A stretch of 64,000 nucleotides of DNA from Tieghemiomyces parasiticus (Eukaryota > Kickxellomycota > Dimargaritomycetes > Dimargaritales > Dimargaritaceae): assembly GCA_027575765.1 (NCBI GenBank), contig JANBPT010000008.1, positions 1-64,000 on the forward strand. Reading direction: 5' to 3'. Under the pieces are notes generated by a model. It was given only the letters and a program-made list of their open reading frames with translations, searched no databases and had not been told where the DNA came from. Each line of letters starts with the position of its first letter. Within the stretch, counting starts at the first letter, position 1. Position numbers and translations under genes: made by a program. Below, in pieces: positions 21,447-33,228 of this stretch.

Positions 21447-23820
21447 ATGCCATCCTCGTCTGGCTTCGAGCACAGCCTGCGCCAACTGCACTCGTTGCTT
21501 AAGTGTCACATTTGGTAAGAGCTTGATTCGCGCTAGGTCTTCAGCGCCGCTCAGTTGCTAGAAAAACGGACTTTTGCTGCTGCACTGACTCGGCCCTGCG
21601 ATCAGAGTGAAATTTACCTATCGCTGTACCCGTCAGCCACGCCGCTACCACCATGTCGACTAATCCCAGCTGCAAAATTTGGTGCCCTTAAATCAGCCAC
21701 GGCTTGCTCCATCGAGCTACAACGGTAACGGAGTGCGGTCACTGCTTTTGCAAGTAAGTCTGAAGGTTGCTTTAGTGGTCGCGCATCGTTGGGGGTTCAC
21801 GAATAGCAGTCGCCTGCGCGTTCAGCGCCCACCAGACGGTGTTTAGAAGTCCTTAGTAATTTACAGTTCTAAATTAACCGAGCCGACGATCCACTCCACC
21901 ACACCGCACAGGGGCTGCATCGAGGGCCATCTGGGTGAGCGCAGCGAGTGCCCACGGTGCCGCCTACCGGCGCGGATCGGCAACACCAAACATTGTCCGA
22001 CCTTCGATACGCTGGTCGAGTGCCTCCACGCCGTCTACTGCCTGGTTGATTGTCCGAATTCCGCTCACCCCACCCCTGACCAGCTGCGGCGGCTGAGCGG
22101 CCTGGCGCAGGCCGAGGCGATCCCCTACCTCCCTTCGACGCCCAAAAATTCCGTCTCCCCCCCACGTAATTCCCCACCCCGCGGTGCCGTGACGATGGGA
22201 CCCACTTCCCCCGCGGGTTCCACCAATAACTACGCTCGATCTGATACCTCTCCGTTAGACCAACTGTCTGCTGCGGCAGCTTTCGAAGGATTGCGTTCGC
22301 CCACGCGCCGGGTCGCGGCCGAGGTCCTATATAACGTCCGGCGCGGGGCTCGGCCACAACCGGCCTCTGCAGCTCTTGCCGCCTTAGCCACCTCCCTTTC
22401 CCGCCAGCCTTCTACGTCCTGCAAACCCGCCATGCCGGCCTCTCTCTCTATGAAACCCACCGCCCAACTACCCATCAGCCAGGCCACCGACGACCTGGAC
22501 CTGACAAACTCGGTCCTGAGTCTACCGGACCTCGAAACCATCCTCAACGCTGGGCTGCCCGCGGATGCCCTCTCTTTATTTGGAAGCCAGTCCGCACCTA
22601 GCCCGGCCGACTCGCCAACGGTTGAACCAGGTAGGTTTCTCTACGTCACCGCATACTGTCGCCCCTGGGCCACCGCATACATCCGGCCGTCCAGTTAGAC
22701 TCGCCCGTCTATGCGCTAGAGGCCGGGGGTATTTTTGGTGTCGTCGGCTTAGTTGACCCAGCTGGTCTCCTGGTCTAGCATCGTGGTATAAGATCGTTTA
22801 TACTCGCCTCCTTCCGACCTCAGCATTCCTTAACCCTGCTTCGCGGTTCGTTACTGTCCCATTATTCTAACCATGGTGAACTTGCTGGAAGAACACTGTA
22901 AACTAATGGATATTCGATTCGCCCCACTTGACCTCCCTTCAGATTCGCCTGACTGGAAGAAGCCGGTCAAGCACGCCCGCACCTATACCACTGCCGCCCG
23001 GCGCCAAAATAGCCCGCGCAAACGCGCCAAGCGTACCGAGCCAAATAGCCCGACGCTGCTGCCCTTACCATCATCTCGGGGCTGCCGTCCCATCCGTGAG
23101 ACGGTCCATGACGCCGGAGAGGCCTACGAAGCACGGATCGTAATTACCTCGGTGACGGGAGCGGCCTTGGCCAAGCTGGACAGGTGTCTGCAGCGACTCC
23201 CTGCGACCTCACCGTTTCGGGTGGTTAAGCTGGTGGATTTCCCTACCCGGGCAGCCGCCCGTCCAGGCCCCGATCGACCCTTGCCCGTAACCCATGTGGT
23301 GACCTCGTGCGCCCACGACCGGCGGTGCCCACGCACTCTTAAATACATGTACGGGGTGCTGGCCGGCTCCGCGGTGGTCGACTACCGCTGGGTGCTAGGC
23401 AGCGTCAAGGCCGGGCGTCGCCTCCCCGAGGCAGACTACGCCGTGGTGGGTGATACAGCCCACCACAAACATACCAACAGCGCGGCTCCACCGGCCCCTA
23501 TCGCTTCCGCCGACTCTAAGCCTCTATTCTATGACCTGGTCTTTTACTTCGATGAGGCCTTGCGTGACGCTTATCCTAACCGTACAATTCTACAGCAGTT
23601 GGCTCGCTTCGGCGGAGCCAAGGTGCTTACGCGATACCCGGCTGGTTCCCGAGCCGAGAGGGCCGCTCTTGATCCGCAACTTCCCGTCGTGATCGTCGCC
23701 GCTACCGAGTCCGACCACTCAGGCTCCGAGTCTCCTGAATCCCCCGCTCGTCCTTCCGTCCAGACCCGCTCGACCCTCTGGCTCTTTGACTGTATTTCGA
23801 GCCGTCGGATTCTACCCTAG
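21447..23820 (+). CDS. BRCA1-like E3 ligase: RING finger plus tandem BRCT (four exons)
   Basis: Exons 21447-21514, 21697-21753, 21912-22630 and 22892-23820 encode 590 residues with consistent phases (2, 2, 1). Splicing assembles a complete C3HC4 RING: C20, C23, C36, H38, C41, C44, C55, C58 (LLKCHIC, ECGHCFCKGC, CPRC). After a ~300-residue Ser/Pro-rich middle come two BRCT repeats (about 361-469 and 491-590). The first contains THVVTSC and RTLKYMYGVLAG, with W448, closely like BRCA1; it keeps the equivalents of the BRCA1 phosphopeptide-binding residues R1699 and K1702. BRCA1/BARD1 proteins ubiquitinate nucleosomal H2A and act in homologous recombination. The last intron (22631-22891) has a CTAAC branch site about 20 nt before its AG. 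Alternatively, a separate BRCT-only protein could start at ATG 22873, inside that intron. The RING/BRCT combination and matching phase favour one gene. Confidence 0.8.
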
Positions 23821-24201
23821 CGTCCCCCATTTATGCACTTTATCCGGCGCCCTACCGGTCGGCATCTGTAGTTTTAGCTCCCTCAGTCGTCAGTTGACCG
23901 TCAACTAACCACGTCTTAGAGCCCCCCCCCCACCCCGACGCGTCAGCTGCAATGTGTTGTGCAACTGGTTTAAATAGACAGTAGACTTTCCCAATTCCAA
24001 TGGCTCAGATGCTCCGTTTATCAGCACCATTTTACTTAAGAATGGGTAGAGAAATTAATGAGACAGACGTTTATATGGGGTGGAGTGTAGTTAACAATGG
24101 CATAGGCAGCGCAACCTTTCGTGAAACGGGATACCTCAAGAGAAAGGTGATGTGAGGGGGAACAGGCTAAAGGAAAGTGGTTCTCATGAGAAGCAGACCA
24201 A
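23821..24201. other. Convergent spacer between BRCA1-like gene and PRL phosphatase
   Basis: About 380 bp with a C-rich tract near 23922 and no gene signal. Confidence 0.6.
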
Positions 24202-25212
24202 TTACGCCCGATACAGCGCCTTATCTAGAAAACTGGAACTGCGGAGCAGTCGGCGGAGGGGCTCGGTCTTGGACCTGACCGTACCATCACTGCTGTCAGT
24301 CGCCGTGGCTGTAGAGGCCCGGGACACCATAGTGGTGGCGGGACTGCACGACCGTGACGAGGTCGGGGTGGCCAGCGGGCTAGTTTTCCACGATGAAGCC
24401 ATGTGCCCCACGGGTCGGGAAAAATAACCCACGCTATCGCTCGTTAGGCTGGGCGGTGTGGATTCTGTTGCAGTTAATACGTCGGATCTCTGCGGGCCTT
24501 TAGTCTTCACCAGCCTGCACAGACTCCGGCAGCGGGTGAGCAGGGTCCGGTGCAAGCCACGTTTGGACCACTGACAGGAAGCTTCCCGGGTTAGTTCCAG
24601 CTGGCGCTGCCGGGCGAACTGGACCACATAGTCCACGTGGTGATTGTACAGGGCCCCCCGCCGTTTACGTTGCACCAGCTTGACCGCCTCCATCGGGGTC
24701 ATCCCGACGTCCACGAGGGCCAGTGCTACCAGCAAAGGGGCCCGGCCCAGGCCAGCTACGCAGTGGATGGCGATAGTTTGTCGGTAAGGGGCGTCGGGGG
24801 GAAAATGGTGACCCATGGCTTCAGCCTGAGAAGCCCGCCGCCGGACCAAGTTTAGCCAGGTTTCGACGACGGCCGGGGTGGGCGGCCGGCCGCCGTCATC
24901 CGGGTAATTGAGGGTGTGTACCTGGATGAACTGGCGCTCTAGAACCTCATGGTCGTAACTGGCATCACACACTTTGACCACATCTGTGACACCTGCTGCT
25001 CGTAGTGTCCGGACATAGTGGGCCAGGTGGGTCGGCGTGGGGCACTCGGTGATCAGGAAATTGAGGTAGCGACTGTAGGGCAATAGGGGCGACCGTAACC
25101 GTAGAAGGGGTGCGGTTGACTTGGCTGGGAAGGCGTGGTGCAGGGATGCGACGGGGTGTCCTTGAACCTCCATGAGCGGATTATAGGCCATGACTAATGG
25201 CCAACCTTCCAT
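24202..25212 (-). CDS. PRL (PTP4A)-type protein tyrosine phosphatase with C-terminal extension
   Basis: A 336-residue single-exon protein whose residues ~48-210 match PRL phosphatases. Signatures are FLITECPTPTHLAHYVRTLR, VVKVCDASYD (C82 aligns with the regulatory cysteine), the DDG loop at D105/D106, and the P-loop HCVAGLGRAP with catalytic C151 and R157, followed by KLVQRKRRGALYNHHVDYV. PRLs act at membranes, partly by binding CNNM magnesium transporters, and usually end in a CaaX prenylation box at about 170 residues. This one instead has ~125 extra Ser/Thr-rich residues ending KALYRA, with no CaaX, so membrane attachment would need another mechanism or a partner. The first ATG was kept; M8 is a possible alternative. 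Family assignment is secure, physiological role unknown. Confidence 0.9.
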   Translation of the reverse strand: MEGWPLVMAYNPLMEVQGHPVASLHHAFPAKSTAPLLRLRSPLLPYSRYLNFLITECPTPTHLAHYVRTLRAAGVTDVVKVCDASYDHEVLERQFIQVHTLNYPDDGGRPPTPAVVETWLNLVRRRASQAEAMGHHFPPDAPYRQTIAIHCVAGLGRAPLLVALALVDVGMTPMEAVKLVQRKRRGALYNHHVDYVVQFARQRQLELTREASCQWSKRGLHRTLLTRCRSLCRLVKTKGPQRSDVLTATESTPPSLTSDSVGYFSRPVGHMASSWKTSPLATPTSSRSCSPATTMVSRASTATATDSSDGTVRSKTEPLRRLLRSSSFLDKALYRA

Positions 25213-28200
25213 GTGAGCGTTGTCATGTGTAGGTGGGAGGGGGATAAATATTTATTTGTTAGTTTATGGCGCCCAATTTCCAACGATCATTGCTTTTGAA
25301 CCGGGGGGGGTTAATAACTGGGGCTTCGCCTCAACAGGGCCTGGCGCTCGGCTTTACACGGTTGAGCTTGTGTAGGCTGTACACGCACCCTGCTCACGTA
25401 AACGACAACTTACCAAGGTATAAATGGTGATACCAGAGAATTCAGCAAGGGAGGTGCGGTGCTTCAGCCCAAGATATGTCGTGCCAAATGTACTCCGGCG
25501 GAGGGTGGTCCTGAGGCAGCTTGGACGGTTGATAAGCTTCAACCTGTAGCAAACTGGTAGGGGCGGGCGCTTAAGGTTTGATGAGGCTGGTGGTAAGGAA
25601 AATCGCTCCGCACAGTGAAATATTAGGCCAGGGATTGAGACAAAGAAGCAACAACTCTGGGATTCGAGTCAACGTTGAGTGGTAAGTAGCTATGCAAGTG
25701 GTGAATGGCCCAGGAGGTACGAAGAGGTATGGGTTCAATAGTGACATGTTATCCTCCAATCTCTTTCATATAAAAATGGTACGTAGTGTACTGATTGCAA
25801 CGTGATAGAAAGCACTATATAGTGGTACTACAGCTCTGTGCAAAGGGTCTTATACTTGGCTTACATCCTTGCTGTCACCATGAACCATGGTGCCAATATG
25901 ACATCGATAATGTCGCCTTTGAAGCCGGTAAGGTCTGAAGTGCGACCCCAGCCAAGGATGGCCAGCATCTCCTGTCTGGCAACGTCCACAGGACATCGCC
26001 AAGCTCATCATCCGCGATACTGTGGCCCTGATAGCCCTCTAAACGCATGGTGATTCCTGCGAAACAGACCAGGAGGTGAATGGTCACATAGACTGACGCA
26101 AACCAGCTGCGCCCCGCCACTTGAATCAGTGCGACAGTGTGAAGTGGTAAGCATCGAAGAAAAAAAAGAAGTAGATTGGGGTATATGCAAAGGGAGAAGA
26201 TAGGGAGGCGCTTGGGATTCAATCCGTGGCCCATTAAATGAAGACCATATCGATAAAGCATTGGGAAAAACAGAATGGCTGTTCAATAAGGTCTCGCGCA
26301 TCCTGATTGAAGTGTATGTAGAGAAGGAGGGGGGAGGGGAATATACTTGCCGGTGTGGGCACGTAGTGCGACGAACTGCCTGCGTAACCGTCCCTTCCGT
26401 CTTTCCCGCAGTCACTCTCCGGCCTGATTTGCTAAAACCGCCACTCGTGTCCCTACATGATATCTTACCTTGGCCGTTTGTAGTGCACACTTAAAACAGG
26501 AGAGCCATTGATCCCGGGCCATATATCTGTAGCCAAAGCAGGTGCCAGTTGAGGATGGTTAACAACTAGGCGGAAGTGGGCGAGGCTTGCCGTGGTAGCT
26601 AGACGACGATTCGAAATAACAATGCTTCACAGCGGAAGAAGGTGTTTCTGCATTGGAGGCTAGAGAGGTAAAGCTAAGGAGCCTGGGACCCCGCCGGCCG
26701 GAAGGGCCGCCATGGTTTTTATATACATTCAGCCTTCGCGGTGGCTGGACAAGTGACTTGCGATTGAGTCGGCGTTGCCTCTATCTCCCACCCCTTTTTT
26801 TTACAAAGATCACGCCTTGAAGGCCACGCTGAACTTCTTACGATCGCCTCCTCCTCTCCTCTCCATTCGAAAAAAACAACAACCACCATTCAGTTTCGGT
26901 GCCCTACCCCCCCTCCCTTGTTTGCAATGTAGAAATCCCGGGCCGAGCAGGCCGAGGCGAGGAACCTTCCAGTTAGAACGTTGTGTGGCCAGATTCCATA
27001 GGAACGGACGGCGGGTCCTGTAAGGGGGTATTGAATACGAGGCAAGGTGTGCAGTGGAGCTCTCCCCGGGCCCTGGTTTATCAGGTGCTTGTACAGTCCC
27101 ACCTCCATCGCCTGGCCATCCTTTGCGGCTTTGGTCGCATCGGTCCAGGCACAAGGAGACCGCAGCGGAGCGAGAATAGCATGAGTCAGCAGTAGGAATA
27201 GACGGGACAGTATTAACATGAACTGACAAACTGATGCGATAGGGCTACTTCCCATAAAGTCTCTTCTTGATGGCCCACGCCGTAGGCCATAACATGACGG
27301 AGATTATAGCAACGATAAGAAAGGAATGCGTAATTTTTACGGCCCCTCTTTGTCTCCTTGATTGCTAATCACGCTACAAACTTCTCCAGAGTTTCAGCTC
27401 GGGTCCTAGTTATTAACTTGATCGCCGAGGAGGTGGATAAATAATCGACGCTGGCGTTATTATAGTTGTGCACACCTCTCCCTACCTTCCCTCCCTCAGC
27501 CAGGTTGCCTAATGGTCTGCATGCTCCTTGGTACTGGTCATGAAGAGAATCTTCTACGGATTGTCCCCTTGATGAGCCCCTGTCAGATTCCTCTGGCTTG
27601 CAGCTGTGCAGCCCTCTCCCCATTCTACCAAGGGGAGGGGCCTGAAATCCCCCCCCCTAATTTCCGTTCAGACACTCGAACCCTCTAGCCCTCACTACAC
27701 GCTTTGGTTCAAAACAATATCCAAGTGATAACATACGGTACCTTACAGTAAATCGACTGACGAGCTCGTGTACAGGAGATATCGCCATGCTGGTCATCTG
27801 CCCTGTGGTGCGGAGAAAAATGGCCCAACAGAAGGGTTTTGGTTGACGCAGCTCTACACCCTGTTGCCCTTCAAGGGTGCCTTCCGCTGCCCCCCCCTCC
27901 CGGGTGCGATCGGAGTACCCATCGCTAGGCTGAATCGAACCCCGACGTTTACAGTCAATGGGCTAGGTTACGCTGATCCGAACTAGGTTTAGAAGCAATA
28001 TGTTTAGACCCTGACATTCGGTGCCCCGCACCAGTTGAGTAAGGAATTCGAATTTAATACGCGGGAATGTCAGTGGGCGGCTGACCGCAATACGGTTATG
28101 TATATTTACGCAGATTAGACTAAAAGCACGCAACACTGTAAGAATTGAGAAACAAACCGAAACCAGGACGGGAGTACCAGCGGGGATCCACAAGTTTAAC

Positions 28201-28411
28201 AGTGCAGATAAGTGGAAAACAGGTCGGCGAAAGAACCACGGGCAAAATATTTGGTAAAGACTTGGATGTTCCCCCCCCCCTCTCGTCCTCCACACACCCA
28301 ATGATGGCAATAAAAAGTAAAGTAAAATTTCCCACCCAGGGGTCGGCACCGGGTCCTCAGGAGGGATATTCAGAAAAGAGATAAGCCACTTAGGTGACCT
28401 CACCGCCTTCT
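25213..28411. other. Long stretch without an identified gene
   Basis: About 3.2 kb between the PRL phosphatase and myosin I genes. No open frame matches a family I know. Weak minus-strand hints of a small spliced gene exist: a frame near 26890-27255 with a hydrophobic, signal-like N-terminus (FMLILSRLFLLLTHAILA); a hydrophobic tail ending WAIKKRLYGK near 27255-27340; and an ATG exon-like piece at 26522-26469 (MARDQWLSCFKCALQTAK) followed by a GTAAGA donor. I could not join these into a consistent model. C-runs occur near 27650 and 28270. Confidence 0.4.
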
Positions 28412-31400
28412 TTACACCTGGCGCGGCCGGGCAGGAATCTGGGGCTTAGCACCGGGTCGGGGTGGGATGGCAGGTTTACCGGCCCCGCCCGCTCCGCCAT
28501 TCGACGGCGCCGGCATACCCCCGGCCCGCTGGCCCTGACGGTTGAAATGGGGGTTAGCGCTGAGGGCGGATACCATCTGGGACACGTTAGCCCGGGCCGC
28601 TGGGGCCGACGCAGAGGTGTTGTCGTCATTGCTAGTGTAGGTTCGGGGGTTCACCACGCTCTGGCGCTGACCACCCGCCGCCATCCCCGGTTTACTCGGG
28701 ATCGACGGCCGGCCGCCAGCACTACCGGTAGCCTGGGGTTTAGGCACGATGGCCGGCTTCGGTGTGATAGCCGGGCGCGCGGCCACCTGCGGACGACTCG
28801 GGAGCACGGGGGCCTGGACCGGCACGGGAGCAGCTACCGGCGGCGGGGGTGGCGGTGGGGCCACCTCAACCTTTTCGAGGTAGTTGGAGGGGACCCAACC
28901 TTCCGTGTGGTTCTTGCGGCCGAGCCACCACCCATTATCATGCTGCTCCAGGATCTCGTACACTTCGTCGCTCACAAGGTCGATACCGCCGTCGATAGTA
29001 GCCGTAAAGTTGTACAGGGCGCGGTAGGTCGGGTGAGTCGGCGGTGCCGAGGGTGCGGGCGGCGCCGGCGGCGGTGGGGCGGCCATGCGACCGCCACCTC
29101 CCGTGGCCATACCGCCGTTCACATTGGAGGTGGGTTGGGGCTGCGGAACAGGACGGCCGGCGCCATTCCCACCGCCGCGCGGACGAGCTCCGGCGGGCTT
29201 GGGCTTATAACGCGGCTGGACCGCCCGGGTGGATGGCTTGGACGGACAGGGCGGGTCGGACTGGCTGGCCGGAGGTTGGCCCGAGCCGATTTGCACGACA
29301 TGGCTCTTGTACTGGTCGCGCACGGGGAACTGTTCATTCTTAATGAATTTGAGCACCTGAGTCTTGGTGGCCTTCTTGGTGTAGGTGATCTGGGGCTGCA
29401 CGTTTACCGCCAGACTACCACCCGACGCGGTGACCAGTTGGGTCATAAGTTCCGTCTTGAACATGCAGGACAAAATCACGTCCACGTTGTCGTCCTTGGT
29501 AGCCCCGCTGCCCGCCCCTGGTGTGACGTGCAAGACCACCCAGTCGTCCTGCAAGGTCGAAGTGCTCAGGCCGCGCAGCGCCACCAAGGCGATCTTGCGC
29601 TCCACCCGGTACGTAAGCAAGCGACGCTCGAGTGAAGCGAGCACCAGGTACACCGCGGCGGTCGTGACCACCAAAGTTCGCGGACTAGGCTTACTGGATC
29701 GCATCGCGCGGGGTGCCAGAACCTGGCCCTTGGCGCTGAACAGAACCCGCTCGCCGGGCCCCGTGCCGCAAGCCGCCCTGAGCTGGTACCCCTCACCTTG
29801 TGCGGCGGTGCCCACGCCCAGGTAGTCGCCAAAGTAGCGTCGCATGCTCAGCAAGCTGAACCGCCGGCGCTCCTTACGCCCGGCCAATAGCTGGTGGCCG
29901 AGGTCACGCAGGCGGAGCCACTCCATCTGGTGCTTGTTACGACGCCAGCAGCGCTGGATGCGGGTGGCGCAGTCGTTACGGTGCCGTACGTAGGCCCGCC
30001 AGGCGCGCTGGATCCGCGAGGCCATGTTGTGCCAGTACCGTTCCCGCATGTTCTCGAGGGCCCACAGGGTTTCCGGATGTCGGATGAAGGCCTTGGTGGT
30101 ACCCAGCTGCCACTCCTCCGGGGCGATGTTGGTGTCCTTGAGGATCTGGGCCGTGCCGGCCCGTGCGTCGCCGCGCCAGGTATAGTCGCCAGCATAAGAA
30201 GTGTTGGGTGACAGCAGGTAGAACCGCTCCACAAACTTCTCAAAGGTCTGGCGGTATGCGAACCCGGCGCGGCGAACGCGAATGTTCTCGCACAGGCCCA
30301 GGTACTTGACCTGATGCAGCACGCGTTGGTCGTCATACTCAGTGGGACTCTTGTTCTCGTTGGGCTTGATGCAGCGAATGTAGGAGGGTTGGGCGCGCAT
30401 CAGGTTCGTCACCAGGTCGTTGGCCGACTTTTTAATACGGTCGCCGGCGGTGGGCGGACGCTTCTTGGAGTCGCGGTCCACCTGCTCAGGGAAGAGCTCG
30501 GCCAAAAATCGGCTCTGCGAGCCCTGGTTGAGGTCGAGGAGATCCTTGAGCAGCTGGTCCTTGTTCTTATCGGTCATGCCCGTGACCTCGTAGGTCACGT
30601 CGCCGGCGTAGTGCTTGATCAGAAAGGCCTGGCCGCGCAGCTCAAAGTGTGGGTTCCTGCCGCACCCGGCTAGGCGCTGGATGAGGGAGTCGTCGGCGGC
30701 ACCTGAGTCGGCGTGGGCAACGGCGCAGGCGTCATTCATGGCGGCGAACACGCCCGGTGGGCGACGTTCCTCGATCAGATCGCACACGATCTTGTTGTTG
30801 AAGTAGTCGATGGGGGTCCACTTGATCTGCTCGCGCACGTACTCTTCCTGCTCGGCCTTGAGGGTGAGCTCAATGAAGATCTGCTGGAGTTTCTCGTTGA
30901 CGTAGTTGATGCAGAGCTGCTCGAAGCTATTGTGGTCGAAGATCTCGAAGCCGTAAATGTCAAGCACACCCACCGTGTAGGCCGGGGTAGTCTGCGGGCG
31001 CATGGCAGCGTTGATGCGAGTCACGATCCACTCAAACATGCGCTCGTAGATGGCCTTAGCATAGGCATCGCGTACCGCGGTGGCCTGCACGCGGTTGAGC
31101 GGTACCTCGTATGTCGACCCACGTCGTCCCCCGCGCTGTGTCTCGATGACGCGGCTGGTCAGCACCTTGTTCAGTAGCTCGCTTTCAACCTCCAAGAGGT
31201 AGGCGATGAAATCCACCACCCCGCTGTCGGTCACGAAGGCCTTGCCGTCGTCGTTCTCCTGGAACTGGGCGTTACCCAGCCACAAGATGGCGGCCAGCAT
31301 GCGATGAATCTGGTCCTGTTCCTCGGCGCTCAGCCCGATTACGTTCATAGCGGCGATGGTGTCGTTGTATTCTGACGTGTCGTTGATGGTGTCCACATCG

Positions 31401-33228
31401 AGACAGCCGCTCTGGTAAATGTAGACAAAATTTTCGGGGCCGGATATACCATAATTGTCTGCGGAGTGATGTGCCCGTAGGGGAAGAGGGATAAGGTAAG
31501 GAGTTGTAAGTAAAGTGGTTGAATGGACGCCATCGGGTTGGACCGTCGGGTGAGGTCCCACTGGGCTTGCAAGAAGATATGGGCGGGATTATGGCATAAC
31601 TAGGCCCGACCGGAAACGGTCAGCCGATTCAACAAACCTTTGTAGTGTTGCGGGGCAGCCTTGCACATCTGGTAAAAGATGTGGAAACTGCGTTCCATCC
31701 GGATTTGGGAAACTACACGCCCCTGTGGGTGGGCAGGTTGGGCGAGGGAAGGGCGAGGATACCGGTGCAGGTTAGCTGTCACTCTTGCGTCAACGGAGCA
31801 GGGAATATCATGGGACTAAGGCAAAGGGAGTGCCATATGCGACGATGGGGTGGCCTCCGCTGGCGGGGTATGGGGAGCAAGACTTACCTTTTCCAATAGG
31901 TAGTTGGTGATGTTGGCACCTACGGGCTCGCCGTTGGCGTTGAACTGAATTTCCAGATACTTTCCCTGTAGGTGGCGGTTAGGGTGTGGGAGATGAAACG
32001 TGGTACGACAATTAGGTTAAAGGTGAGTAGTGGCTTACGGTGAAGGCACAGTAGAGCGGACGGTTAGACAGCACAAAGGGGCCAGGGCCCGGATTACAGG
32101 ACACGGTCACTTACGTGGCGACTAGAATTGTTATTACGCAGGGTCTTGGCGCACCCGAAGCTTTCAAGGAGGGGGTTAGTGGCCAGGACCATATCCTTGA
32201 CACGTTGAATAGAACTGTTCTGACCGCCGCCGCTTACAGCCGCGATGTATTGCATGATCTAATAGAAGAAGCGGGGGTGATTCAAGGGTGGTCGCCGCGG
32301 TTAGGTCAGCCAAGGGTTGCTGTTTTCCCTACCTGCTCACAGGATACCATTGTACAGGCAGCGCCCCACCATGGCGGGGGGGGCACGGGCTGCTGTGTAT
32401 TGGAAGCCGGGCTTACCTTCTTGGCGGCCTCTATACAATACGACGGCACATAGATCGAATCGGGTAGGCAGGGTGTGCAGTTAGCGGGATGATCAGGGTA
32501 TTGCTCGTCAGTATGGTGTGGAAACCAACACGGGAAGGGGAGCAATAAAGCCTCAATATGGTATTCCGTGCAGGAAGAGCAATCCTTCAATTTGACCGCC
32601 TGTCTCTCTCTACTAAACCAAGGTGTGCTTGTAGACCTACCGGTTTTTCCGGCACCAGATTCGCCGCTGATAATGACACACTGGTTCTCTTTGTAACCGA
32701 CCATGTTACGGTAGGCGGCTTCGGCGATAGCAAAGACGTGTGGGGCCAGTTCCAAACGGTTCTTGCCCCGGTACGACTGGAGCACCTGGTCAGTGTAGAT
32801 GCCAATATCGCGGAACGGGTTGACGCTGATCAGCACATGACCGATGTAGGTCTATATATCAAGACCGTAGGAGGTGGGGTATGGGCGGTAGGTGCGAAAA
32901 ATGTAAAGGCCGTGGCACGTGTTGACAGTAGCACTTAGGTGTTAGTTCATTATTCGGTGAGCCATGAGCGGCGGCACTGCTTGGTCGCAGTCGGCTGGAT
33001 GATTGTGTAGAGCCCCAGGCCGCCATCTATTATAAGTCTCGTGAGCCTGCCCCGTTCACCTACAAACGAGGGCCGGGTACTTACGTAGATATCGGCGTTC
33101 TGGAAACGCTTGCGCAGGTTGTCGCTGATGGCGTCATTGGTGATTTTGGACAGCAGGGTCATGTCCGATACTCCTGCCTGCTTTTTCTTGGTCCCCTCGG
33201 ACCAATCGGCCTTCTTCATCTTCTTCAT
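28412..33228 (-). CDS. MYO1: Class I myosin heavy chain (long-tailed, SH3-containing; seven exons)
   Basis: Minus-strand exons 33228-33085, 32851-32641, 32430-32417 (14 nt), 32258-32115, 31965-31888, 31722-31638 and 31458-28412 encode 1240 residues; every junction keeps phase and restores conserved myosin motifs. The motor (to ~690) has the P-loop GESGAGKT at 111-118, [23 protein letters not shown] and [13 protein letters not shown]340 lies 16 residues before DAYAK, the TEDS site phosphorylated by PAK-family kinases. Two IQ-type motifs follow (~707-733), then a TH1 lipid-binding tail, a Gly/Pro-rich TH2, an SH3 domain (~1037-1092, ALYNFTA to NGWW) and a Pro-rich end. These motors drive actin patches and endocytosis at the plasma membrane. 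Yeast Myo3/Myo5 end with an acidic Arp2/3-activating peptide; this protein ends PARPRQV without one. Confidence 0.95.
32417..32430 (-). other. MYO1: 14-nt micro-exon of the myosin I gene
   Basis: This exon completes the split Glu codon and encodes Ala-Ala-Lys-Lys directly after the P-loop (GESGAGKT then EAAKK). It is flanked by a TAG acceptor and a GTAAG donor. Without it the strictly conserved sequence after the P-loop is missing and the frame breaks. Confidence 0.88.

Noticed and set aside
27963..28403. 146-codon minus-strand open frame next to myosin I
   Set aside because: No recognisable family, AT-rich context and poly-G/C-derived stretches; not supported as coding.
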